From positions 154,522 through 218,521 of the forward strand of contig VTPC01090891.1 in the NCBI GenBank assembly GCA_011009095.1: 64,000 nt of DNA, given 5' to 3'. This document shows, in pieces, positions 47,489-57,905 of the stretch. The number at the start of each line of letters is the position of its first letter. The stretch's first letter is position 1. Below the pieces are notes generated by a model, which worked only from the letters and a program-made list of their open reading frames with translations, was not told where the DNA came from and ran no database searches. The position numbers and the translations under genes are program-made. The stretch comes from Ignelater luminosus (taxonomy: Eukaryota; Arthropoda; Insecta; Coleoptera; Elateridae).

Positions 47489-49581
47489 GTACGTTTTTGT
47501 TTTTTTTTATATATCTTGCATGTTAGCCTTTATTGAATTTATAAATGTTTGCATGCTAGCAGTCTTTATTGCATAAAATGTCATGCTCATGTGGATTTAA
47601 GGGATGAGATTGTCATCATTGGTGAAGCTAACTTGCATTATGTTGTCTGGAAAATGTTTTCAGTTTTGATGACTTTATATCATTGTATTTAAGTGGTATT
47701 TGGTTTGTTTTTTTGTTTTTCTTTGTAAACTTATAATAAGCAAAATGCAATACCTGTTAATAATTAATTTGTTGATAACGTGTTAAAAATTTGAGCATTT
47801 GTATGTATGCACAATGAATACTACTAATTCAGTTGTCATTAATTTAGATTTAAATCAATTCAGGGTATTAATGCTATGAATATAATATAAATATTTTATT
47901 GCCAATCTTAATAAAAGAAAAACAATTTACACCCACCCTGTGGTTAAATTTGACTCTGTAAATGTTATTAACTTGTTGCAATATCCAAGTGTGCATCATG
48001 TCCTGATGTACTTAAGTAGTTTGTGTATTTCATTAGCTTATTACAAACTGTTAGCAGAAAATTTAGATAAACAGATTAAGACTCTCACTTTAAAATAAAT
48101 TTTTAAATTACCTATCATTTAAATTTCAAAGATATTAGTGTAGATGCTATTATTAGAAAAATTGTTACTACTCACACTTATGATTATTTATAACTTTAGT
48201 CTAAACAATACTATTGGAATTATGAGTTTAGTAATCAGTAAAACTCCTCGCTTCCTTCCCAAAAGTAAAATTAAAATTGCCATAAACCAGATGGTAACAC
48301 TTATATGCTATGCAACCCAAATGACAGGTAGACAAATACCAAGAGAACTTCAATTTAAAAGAATGTATACTCCGTTCACGATGTTTCTGGATCGTAACAA
48401 GCTTTGCTTTCATTTTGTTATGTTGGAAGTGTTTTCTTTTTTTTTTGAAAACTGTCGTACCTGCGGCTGCATTTGGCGCTGTTGCGTTTTGTTAAAAAGA
48501 AATCAAGTTTTCCTTATATTTACAAAGTTACAAAAAAAAGACAACAGCGTGAGGTTAAACTGTCGTAAAATCATAACCTCAAAGAACATTAAGCGTCAAT
48601 AAGATTTTACAAGCCGAGTTAATAGATAAACAGCTCGGTTTACAATACTCAAACTGTCATTCTGCCACAGCCATATACGACCCAGAAACATCGTGAAGGC
48701 TGTATATTTAGGAATCATATATACAGGGCGTTCCAATGATTTCTTGAAATAAAATTAGCCTCAGTTTTTTTAACAATATAAAACAAAAATGTCATCTACT
48801 ATGAAAAGTTATACAAAATTATCATCTCCACATTGTAAATATTTTCAGTTATACAGAGTGTTCTATTAGAATGAGACACATCAACCTTTTGTTTTCTTAA
48901 ATGGAACATTCTTATCATTTTTATTTAATTATTCTTGGCTATTTTTTTTAAAGCAGCATCAACGAGATCTCAGAAACTACTCGTATAAGAGATATAATGT
49001 TAGTCAGATTGAGACAAAATTACTTATTTTGATGTTCAATAATAATAATAATAATAATAATATAAAAAGAAATTTGATCTAACTTCATTCTTTCTTGAAA
49101 TAACCTCGAAAGCGGAATTTTTCGATTTTTGTTTTTTGGTCATAATTTCCTTTCCATTAAAAATTTCTAAAATCAGTAAAACCTTTGGCAGGCATTTTTT
49201 TGTTTTTGATATTCTAGATCTATCCAAATTGTCATGCAACGTTTCAGTTTTTCAGAACCATCATTGGGTTTTTCTTATGGGTATTAAATTAGATTTTGCC
49301 AGGAAGATATCAAAATTCTGCTTGTTTTATTTTGTTGAATATAATTTATGATTAAACAAGCTTACCTTATCAGTGAAGTTCAATCACAATTATATGACAT
49401 CAGGTGATAGATACTCTCTCTAGATTTTGTGTGTAGTATTAAAAAAATTAAAGGCAGTGCATGTTCCCAATACCTTTTGTACGGCAATATTCTTTTAAAG
49501 CAAACTACCTCTAAATTAATGGATAGAACTGGAAGAGGTTGTGATTTGATCATATAGTAGTTTTTGCTGAAACCCAATATA
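47489..49581 (+). other. Start of the downstream intron of the EML-like gene
   Basis: No further exon was recognised. Two strings that look like single transposon ends lie in the same orientation: tacagggcgttccaatg near 48722 and tacagagtgttctattag near 48855. The 152-codon frame at 48144-48602 is rich in Leu, Phe and Lys, lacks motifs and has no splice context, and is not accepted as a gene. An (AAT)n run lies at 49039-49060. Confidence 0.5.
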
Positions 49582-49982
49582 CAGTGTTATTCAAAAAAAA
49601 GGGAACACTCAATAACTTTTTTATCTTGCGATTGACAAAAAAACGGTTAAATAGTTTCTTGTCTATGAGCATGTGTACTATTTGGTGGCACTAAAACATT
49701 TTGTGAGATTTAAAACAAAAACTTCTCATGCAACACCTATAAAATTTTATATATCCAGAAAGAGAAAAACGTAGAGAATCAGAAAGTGTCACAAAAGATA
49801 CAGGGTGTCATTTAAAAAACCAAAGTTGTGTTCATTTTCGGTTTAACCGGAAATGCAGAACAAAGTTTGAAAGTGCCACCAAATAGTACACATGCTCATA
49901 GACAAGAAACTATTCAACCGTTTTTTTGTCAATCGCAAGATAAAAAAGTTATTGAGTGTTCCCTTTTTTTTGAATGACACTG
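49582..49982. mobile_element. 401-bp MITE with 111-bp inverted arms
   Basis: The left end CAGTGTTATTCAAAAAAAAG pairs with the right end, which finishes TTTTTTTTGAATGACACTG. The arms (49582-49692 and 49872-49982) match almost base for base, including ATGAGCATGTGTACTATTTG and its complement. A TA lies before the left end (49580-49581); after the right end the expected TA reads CA. There is no open frame. The type is Tc1/mariner-like by its end sequence and flank. Confidence 0.88.
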
Positions 49983-50005
49983 CATACACAAATTGCCCAT
50001 AAATT

Positions 50006-51046
50006 CAGGGCTGGCCTCAGAATTTAGTGTGTCCTGAGGCAACATCAGATTTTCGCGCCTTTGCACCTTACACAAAGCAATATATTAAAAAACCTTTGAA
50101 CCTAGAAATACGATAGTAAGGAATGTTTCATTGGTTTGAATAATTTAACTTACTAAACAAGCTCAACTGGAAGGCAAGGATAACTCAGAAAATCTGAAAA
50201 GCTCGAGCAATTCAATGAGCGTGTAGAGACTCACATGGTTAGAAATCTATACATTTGAAGATATGTATTTGCCTGTTCAAGCCTAGTCCAGGAACTCCAC
50301 CAGAGTAAAATTGTCCTACAAACTCTTAGTTTTTGCTGGAGAGGGAAATATTGATTTATTCTTAATCAGCTGTCTCTATGTTAGATTTATTTATTAACCA
50401 TCTACAATAACCAAAAAATGATTGAAAAGATTAAAATTTGCGTCTAGTTCGGGGCTAGTCTAACCAATAAGAAAATTATTGAAAATGTATCGACGATTAT
50501 TCTTTTTGATTCCTCTCCAAAAAGTTAAATAACAAATAGAGAAAAAATCGTTTTTCAGGAAAACAGTTGGAATAAATTAACCACACGTTCTTTGGTAAAA
50601 CGGCGTTCCCAACAACAATTACCAAATCGGTTCAAGAGCAAAAAACAGATTTTATGCTTTGGGCTTATCAAGATTTTAATCTAAATTGTCTTATAAAGTG
50701 AGAAAATATGCTTTGAGACTCACAAGATATTGAGTAATATTGATCTGGGCGAAGGGAATTCACAGTTTTACTCAGTTTTGAGGTGCAGTGATAAAAAAGA
50801 TTTTCACAGTATGTATAAAAATCAAAAGCCAATCATCTCTTATTACAGGAAATTGTTATTGAGCCCATCTTCTTTCAAGGCCGAGTTAAATGATGACAAA
50901 TACAGAATATTTGGTGCGACTATACCGGTGTCCTCTCAATTAACGTATCTAAACTATTTATTGCATTTTATTTCAGACATTCTTGTTTACCCTTTTTGCT
51001 CCCTGAGGCAGTCGCTTCGCTGGTTTAATGTCTGAGGCCGGCCCTG
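50006..51046. mobile_element. 1041-bp non-autonomous hAT element
   Basis: The left end CAGGGCTGGCCTCAGA and the right end TCTGAGGCCGGCCCTG are inverted repeats with one difference, and similar GTCCTGAGGCA-like strings lie just inside. The flanking octamers cataaatt and actaaatc share TAAAT at the same positions, as expected for a worn 8-bp hAT duplication. CAGGGCCGGC-type ends are typical of hAT elements. No transposase motif was found inside; the 101-codon frame at 50730-51035 crosses into the right end and is not convincing. Confidence 0.85.
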
Positions 51047-51717
51047 ACTAAATCTTCATATAAACGTTGTATTGTCTTAGGGATGCATTAAACAGAGATT
51101 TTAAAGCTATCTGAACTAAATTATCTGTCATCTTTGGCTCAGTCAAAGCGTGATTGCCAATAAGGCGATTGCAGGGCAAGGCTTTTTCATAGAGAATAGA
51201 GATTCCTGTTGAAAATTCCAAATACCGAGCACAATAATGTTGCATTTTTTTAAATTATTTGTTTCCGAATATTTGATATATTTTTTAAAAAGTAAGTTCT
51301 GACAATTTACATTAATAAAAAAATTATATTTTTATTAAGATGAAGTTCCACAAAGTAAATCTAAATAAAGTGAATTTACATTGAATTTCTGCATTGAAAA
51401 TTCTGAACTTGCTTAGTTAGTGAACAAAGTTCCGCTTGTATGTTTCTCATGAGATGCGCTGTTCTTGAGTAAAACAGAATCTGGTGCTATCTGTCTGAAC
51501 TCTAGTAATTTAGTTTTTCAATATCTCTTAAACTACGTATAATATTCGCTTATTCAGATGAAATTTCCTGTATGGATATTACAGTGACACCTCCATTGTG
51601 TTTAAGTATTTTGGGAAATAAGTTTGTAGAGATAATTAGGCTGGTTTTTCACTCGGAGAGGAATCTGCTATTATGGAATAATAAAATACAAGGTGTGCCA
51701 TTTAAAATAGTTATTTA

Positions 51718-52562
51718 CGAGGTGTGTGAGAAAAGTAATGAGACTGGCAACACTGCGGGAGATCTGGCAACGTTGTGTCTACCGGCCTGTGCTAAACCGG
51801 TTTGTTTATCGCTTCCACTTCCTCAGTCCGAGTTACAACTCCGTACAGCTAACACATTATTTTTGACAGCGCCATCAGTGAAGTTGTGTTTTTGTTGTGT
51901 GTTACAGAAATGGAGCATCGGAATTTAGAGCAACGTTGTGCAATAAAGTTTTATGTTAAACTTGGTGAATCCGCGAGTGTGACTTTTGAAAAGTTGAAAC
52001 AGGTCTATGGGGAACAGTGCTTATCAAGAGCACAAGTTTTCCGCTGGCACAAATCATTTTTGGACGGCCGAGAACACGTTCAAGATGAACCTCGCTCAGG
52101 GAGACCTTCAACTTCAAAAACTGACGAAAACGTTGAACGTGTGAGGGCTCTTGTGAGATTTAAACATTTTCACCGTGCATCAAATTTTGATAGACATCGT
52201 GACAATGCTCCGTGTCACACAGCAATTTCCATCAGTGAATTTTTGACCTTAAAACGCGTTACTGTTGTTCTTCATCCCCCCTATTCACCTGATTTGAGTC
52301 CTTGTGACTTTTTCCTTTTCCCGAAATTGAAACATGTCCTAAAAGGACATCATTTTGGAACTCTGGAGAACATTCAAAAGACTGTGACCGACCAGTTAAA
52401 AGCCATACCAGTTGAAGACTTCCAGCGCTGCTACCAAGAGTGGGAACAACAACTCCGCCGGTGTATAGCTGCCCAAGGGAACTACTTTGAAGGGAATAAC
52501 ATTGTTGTTTGAAAACTTTGGTTAGTATGAAATCAGTCTCATTACTTTTCTCACATACCTCG
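51718..52562 (+). mobile_element. Internally deleted mariner element, 845 bp, TA target duplication
   Basis: Inverted ends of about 29 bp begin CGAGGTGTGTGAGAAAAGTA on the left and CGAGGTATGTGAGAAAAGTA on the inverted right, with TA outside each (51716-51717 and 52563-52564). About 450 bp of the usual 1.3 kb is missing from the middle of the transposase gene. It inserted into the left arm of the foldback element. Confidence 0.93.
51910..52512 (+). CDS. Deleted mariner transposase with intact 200-codon frame
   Basis: ATG 51910 (MEHRNLEQRCAIKF) follows the usual mariner leader. Residues 1-83 hold the first helix-turn-helix (LSRAQVFRWHKSFLDGR) and the linker GRPSTSKTDENV. The frame then jumps at about residue 84 to the C-terminal catalytic part with no frame change. 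Asp98 (RHRDNAPCHT) and Asp133 (SPCDFFLF) stand 34 residues apart, the D34D spacing of mariners. The second DNA-binding half and the first catalytic Asp are gone, so it cannot cut DNA. It could in principle still bind element ends and form mixed complexes; that is inference. The sequence resembles mariners whose transposase begins MEHRNLEQR. No stop or shift has accumulated since the deletion. Confidence 0.88.
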   Translation: MEHRNLEQRCAIKFYVKLGESASVTFEKLKQVYGEQCLSRAQVFRWHKSFLDGREHVQDEPRSGRPSTSKTDENVERVRALVRFKHFHRASNFDRHRDNAPCHTAISISEFLTLKRVTVVLHPPYSPDLSPCDFFLFPKLKHVLKGHHFGTLENIQKTVTDQLKAIPVEDFQRCYQEWEQQLRRCIAAQGNYFEGNNIVV

Positions 52563-52811
52563 TATATAACAAGAGTGTAAAGTTGACGTCGCTCGTACCA
52601 TAAACTTCCTACTCGTTCAAAAACGTCAACTTTACACTCTTGTTATATAAATAACTATTTTAAATGGCACACCTTGTATTTTATTATTCCATAATAGCAG
52701 ATTCCTCTTCGAGTGAAAAACAAGCCCAGTCATCTCTACAAATTTATTTTCCAAAATACTTAACTTCCTACTCGTTCAAAAACGACAATTTACACTCGAG
52801 TTATATACAAT

Positions 52812-55239
52812 ATTTTTTACACGGCCGAATTTTAAAGAAAATAATAAAGAAAAACCATTGACAGTAAATTAAAAAATTAAGTTGGCCAAGATCATAAGAA
52901 CGCATAATGATTTCATTACGACATCGATACGGCCATTATAACATCGATACGTGAAATTAATTGCAAATGTTTATAATTGTCAACTTTCGACATTGACAAC
53001 TAGTTGTAAAGCGAATTATAAGTTTCAAATGAGATTGGTGGTTTTTAAAAAACGAATTTTCCAAAAACCCTGAATTAAAAATATTCTCTTTTTAATTCTT
53101 TTGGTGTTATCCGTTCAAGATTTATTATCAGACTAACTTTATAAAAACATCATGTTAAAATGATAAAAAGAAAATGCTAACTAGGTATATAATATTACAT
53201 TACAGTATTTTATTCTATATTATATAGTTGTTGCACAATAACTAGCGCCAACTTTACAGGCGGTCGTGCAAAAAAATTATTAATGATAGTTCGCTCTACG
53301 TTTCGAGACAACATTAATCAATGAAAATTATTTGGGATGTTTTCTGTACACTCCTCGTATGTTTTAATTCTGAATTATTTTACACATCAACATTTGTTAA
53401 ACATATGCATTATGCACAGTATGTTTATCTTTATACTGAGCTAAAACAATAAAAAGAACTACCTAAAATGACGTCATCAAAGCATTCAGTCTTCATATTC
53501 TAAGTTTATTCCAAACAATAGCATTACAAAAACAACAAACTAAAATATACATCTGACCTTTTACGAGATGATATTAATAGACAACCACATATAATAATTA
53601 TAATCATCTCTAAAATTTTTAAAATTATATTTCCGGTCTCGGTTAGACGTTCTACCTTAAAACAATTTCCCATTTTCAGTAGCTTCTTAAGTACCCACGT
53701 GAATTATTATGACACGTGGGTAATTTAGCGCCATCCACCCACAAATACTTTGGTCATGATCATCATTACATGATTGTAGGCGTCTCTAATTTTAACTCTA
53801 TCTTAAATTATAATTACAATAATTTTTGATCGCTCAATCAGTCAGTCAATAATAGTAATGGTTACAACAATGATCGTGTAAGTTTTTGATTAATGTTTTA
53901 TCAAATTGCTTTTCGAGGAATCCATGTCGAAGGGTGCTTTTAGTTCTGCCTAAATTGACACGAATTCGGGTTAATGCAATCCGTGGAAAATCACGCGACA
54001 CTTCGTATTGTGAAAATATAAATTAGATGCTTTATCTTGAGCGGAACATGAGTATAATCATAATATTTAAAACCATTTTTTAAATAAAATTACTGAAGTG
54101 CGTGAATATTATATAATTTTAGATTATTTAAATTAGCATGAGAAGATAAAACTTTAAAGGTCAAGAAATAAATCTTAAGTAAGTGTAAAATGTGTTTAAA
54201 ACTTAAACGAGTAGATTTATTATTATTTTATTACATATTATGATGGTATCGTTAGGAGAACTTTTGAGTTTGAATATTTAGACTTTTTTGCTACGTTGTA
54301 TGTAATTTGATTTGAATCAAGGCCCGAAATTTTCCGGAGTAAGCGCACGGAAATTCAGAGTTCTAGATTCTATCTAAATTGACTTTCAATGTACAGATAA
54401 GTTATTTCTCTATTATATTATAATTTGGTTAAGCTTGTTAGAAAAGTATAACTTAAATAATATATGAAAGTCGTGTGACAGTGGCGGCGTTAAATCTTGG
54501 CTGTGAGTTATTCATAATGATACGAGAAGAGTGTTATTTCCAAACGAACTGGAAAATTAAAACTACTCCAAGTTGGATTGTTTTATGTTTTTACTTCAAT
54601 TATTCTCACGTGACCCTTTACGTACATAACTAAAATTCTACCCTCTTTCTTTAGCTGCACTTTGATATCAAACGTTCAAGTGGAAACTCTCTTGCCTAGG
54701 GTCAAGAAACTTATTTTATAAACAACCGTAAACGGGATCACTATAGAACTGAGTATACAAAACTGGCTTTCAAAAATTTTCATACCGTCTACCCCAGACT
54801 CCTCACATCTATGGAACCGAAAAACCAATGCATAGAAGCCTCCAAGAATAATGTCCCTATTCATGGAACTCGAATCCTGAGTACTAAGGTTCACAGTTAG
54901 TTACTCCAAACTGTTCTCTTTTCTTTTGCCAGGCCAGACCATGTAGTACCTAGCAATAGTTATATCCAGATATCATCAAAATTATTGCAGTACTCTCCAG
55001 GAGGCAGTAAATGCGCACGGCCAAATATTATTCAATTTGACACTTTGGTGGGATTGTTACGTATTACTATTTGACTTGGCTTGAATGATAGTGTGGTTTA
55101 CGATGGTATAGTATATACCTAATCCATTCAATGATGCCGATGGTTCTTGAAAGTAGTCGTAAATCACTTCAAAAAGTTCATTATCGATGTTGATAACAAC
55201 TAATAAGTACAATAAAGCAATGTATGAGATGTATCTCAC
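52812..55239. other. AT-rich sequence, nothing coding recognised
   Basis: A repeated acatcgatacg lies near 52920-52951. A 10-bp stem hairpin (cacgtgggta) is at 53692-53722. The part from 54650 to 55239 is GC-richer and may be further decay of the Polinton-like element to its right, but no motif could be named. Confidence 0.4.
53692..53722. other. Perfect CACGTG-containing inverted repeat
   Basis: The strings TACCCACGTG and CACGTGGGTA flank an 11-nt loop. Each arm contains an E-box CACGTG. It may be a binding site pair or chance. Confidence 0.4.
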
Positions 55240-56330
55240 TGCTCGAAAAGGCAGTAATATAGTTACAAGAAGAATCACGAAAATGCAATTTTACTCCGTG
55301 ACAAGTGATGGCTGCCTGCAAGTCTTGTTCTTCTTGCTGTGTTAGACATGGGTTGAACTGTCCACGTGTCCAGTAGACCGGTTCCACTTTTTCCGCTACT
55401 TGCTCATTGATAAACCGTTTTGGAAGTCGGGGCCCTGCTGATTTTTGATAGAACTCACTATTCTTTCCCTTTTTGTTATCCATACTTTTTAGTAAAGACT
55501 TGAAGTCTGCATAGACTGTAGAAGACTCCTAGCCAGTTAGCTAAACTTCTGAATTTTACAGTTTTCCTTATATAGCATCTTGATCTAACATTTGCTTATC
55601 TCCTCGCAATCTATCTTGTGATTTTTAAATTTGTTTTTGTTATAAAAATAATAATGATACTCATGCATACTAAAGACTACCAGCCTACTTAAATGTTCGA
55701 TCCAACACCAATGGCACTTGATCTCTTCAGCGTCTTCGTCATAGGTATCTTGTATGATAATAAGATTCACATGCCTTCCCATCTTGTTCTTGGTAAAGTA
55801 GTCTGGGACAACTTTGAACTTTTTGCTGATTGCATTCGGCATAAATGCGTTGATGGATACATTGTTGAGCTTCTCGAACCGGTTGATTTGGTTTTATATT
55901 TTGAGAAGCATTGCGGATTTTTCAATTGGATACAGTACTGACATTACTACACATGCAAAACATGTCTCGTCATCGTTTAGTGCTTGTTTTTTAGAAATTT
56001 GATTGGTAGCTTAACGTAGCATAAACTCTGAATATACCAGCAAGTTTATTACTGATTTTAGGCTCCACCCGTTTCCTTGCTCATGGAACAGTTGGTGAGA
56101 GAGCTAAGCAATAAGTACTTGGAAGTCTTATATGAAGTTGGGTAATGATGTCATCTTGTACGTGCTCTTTCTGCCACTTTTTCAAGTCGGTGTTTGCTTC
56201 TATAGATAACTCACTTCCTCAACGATTTGGTCTGCGTACACTTTTTTGAAAGCCCGCAAAAGCCAATATTCAGTTTTATCTGTTTGTGAGGGTTTACTTT
56301 TAGCGCATTCTTGATGCGGGTTGGAAAGGC
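55240..56330 (-). pseudogene. Polinton/Maverick-type protein-primed DNA polymerase B fragment
   Basis: Read on the - strand, pieces match the N-terminal part of the large polymerase proteins carried by Polintons. A piece at about 56075-55940 includes LFHEQGNGW and LNDDETCFACVV. The frame 55842-55585 contains HVNLIIIQDTYDEDAEEI, CHWCWIEHLSRLV and a worn finger-like FKNHKIDCEE. Another frame has VYADFKSLLK (55516-55487), which fits the ExoI motif of family-B polymerases but with Lys where the catalytic Glu is expected, followed by LTQQEEQDLQAAITCH. Stops and frame changes separate the pieces, and the polymerase palm motifs are not seen. It is a dead fragment of a self-synthesising transposon; no capsid or integrase piece was recognised nearby. 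Confidence 0.65.
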
Positions 56331-57329
56331 ATCTCTTAGAAACGTGAGCCCACCTTATTTTTGCTTGCTACCTCCCCATCTTTATCATTACTCATAGTCC
56401 TACAAAAAGCATAAATTAGCAAATAGAAATCTCGCTAATAAAAATTCCTGCAAAAAGATCGTTAGAATGGAAAAGCCCAAAACACCGTTGGAACAGAAAA
56501 TCCCATCAAAAAACTGTTGAAATGAAAAAACCCGAAGATTGGACGTAAATGACTATTATATTAGATGTAAAATAAGTCTCATGAGTTGATTAATTAGTCT
56601 TAACAAAAACCGTTAAACCGTCAAGACCCTTGAGTCACATCCTGTTTCGAACTTTCATCTTATCAATGACACCGTGTTTAGACCATTTTTTTACTCCATA
56701 TAAAATTTCAAAAGAAATTACGTTCGTTCTATATCCAATCTATTCTTAAACGAGGACTCCGCACCCTGCAAGAACCATTACGAGCTTGCAAAAATCTAAA
56801 ATTGTACGAAAATCTGAAGGTTTCTAAAGACTCGGACTCATAAGAGCTCAAAAAACCAGATACTTGGAAATTCTCATTCAAATTTAAATAGTGGCATATT
56901 TAGCTGCAATCCACTCTTTGGGATGTAAAGCAGAAGCGACGATTTTTCAAAATTAATTGAAAGTAAGACACGCATTTATTTATTGACTAAGAAGAGGGAA
57001 ATGAAATACTGATAAGAATAAATCAGACAAAACGGAAGTCCATTTATTTGTTTGTTTAAAGAGTCGTCTTGAACATGGATAGGATCCTTCAAAAGTCTTT
57101 GATCGACTAATCTCTCTCTCATGAACTTTCAAAATTTATTTAGGATATTATTCATCTTTGCCTGCTTGTAAGCAATGCCAAAAATGTCTCTATCATATTT
57201 TAGGCTTGACACACATTACAGCGTTTTTAAAGTTGCGATTTTTAATTTGCGATATTTGAGTCACCATTGCCATGATGAATCAGACATTGATCATACGGAA
57301 AAACTTCTGAGCTCCTCAGTTTAGGAAGT
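56331..57329. other. AT-rich sequence, nothing recognised
   Basis: No frame with recognisable similarity. It separates the Polinton-like and Tc1-like fragments. Confidence 0.4.
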
Positions 57330-57905
57330 AAGTGGATAAGGATAAACTAAGATCTGTTGAGGTTTCGGGAGACCAAAGGTATTGGTCAAACTATCTTTGA
57401 AAGTTTCAAGTTGATCTTGACGATCTCCAATTTGGTGTTGTTGTCTATCCCATATGCGCTGTATTGGATTGCAACCTAGTGAGCATGGTAGCGTGGTGGC
57501 CACTTGGGCAGTTCATTCTCTGGATATTGTGGTCCATCAAAGCTTTGCTGACTATCCCTGCACGATAGGGTCGTGCATTAGCATCAACTAAGATAAAGTC
57601 TCCAGATTGCCGAGGAAAGGGAACAATAACTGTAAGATAACGTTGCCTCAGTATCGTAAAGCATTCATTGTAGCCCCCATACCTAAATCGATCTTCCACC
57701 AAATGCTACTGTTGTTTCCATACAATCTTCTTGGTATCGCTTGCAAGATCTTTACCATATTCAAGAATGTCCATTTGAAAGAAAAAGTTTAAACTGTGAC
57801 TCGTCCATTTTTCCATACCCAGAGTGCTCATTAGTCCATCTTCTTTGAATTGCACTAATAATCTGTCTTGTCTGCTAGTTGTATCAAGCCAGCGATTATC
57901 TATAT
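57330..57905 (-). pseudogene. Decayed Tc1-like transposase, catalytic half
   Basis: On the - strand the order of a Tc1 catalytic domain is kept: DESQFKLFLSNGHS near 57805-57764, a GGY-like stretch at 57682, LVDANARPYRAG near 57590-57555, and CNPIQRIWD near 57477-57450, in at least two frames. In the Tc1 family the second catalytic Asp precedes NARP and the Glu follows NPI. Here these read Ala and Gln, so both are lost, and stops also occur (one just after NGHS). No terminal repeats were found. It differs in strand and sequence from the Tc1-like copy at 3330. Confidence 0.75.

Larger units (their letters stand above)
51601..52765. mobile_element. Foldback element interrupted by a mariner copy
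   Basis: Arms at 51601-51717 and about 52648-52765 are near-perfect inverted repeats (for example AAGGTGTGCCATTTAAAATA and its complement). The inner continuation of the left arm, tataacaagagtgtaaag, lies at 52565-52582, on the far side of the mariner, and pairs with cactcttgttata at about 52635-52648. Removing the mariner restores one long hairpin with a loop near 52590-52615. A direct partial copy of the loop and inner arm (acttcctactcgttcaaaaa) is repeated at 52765-52811, so the right side was also duplicated. No open frame belongs to the foldback itself. Confidence 0.85.

Noticed and set aside
48144..48602. 152-codon + strand frame in the downstream EML intron
   Set aside because: Leu/Phe/Lys-rich composition as expected from AT-rich DNA, no motif, no phase-2 acceptor that would join it to exon 4, and no HELP or WD40 similarity.
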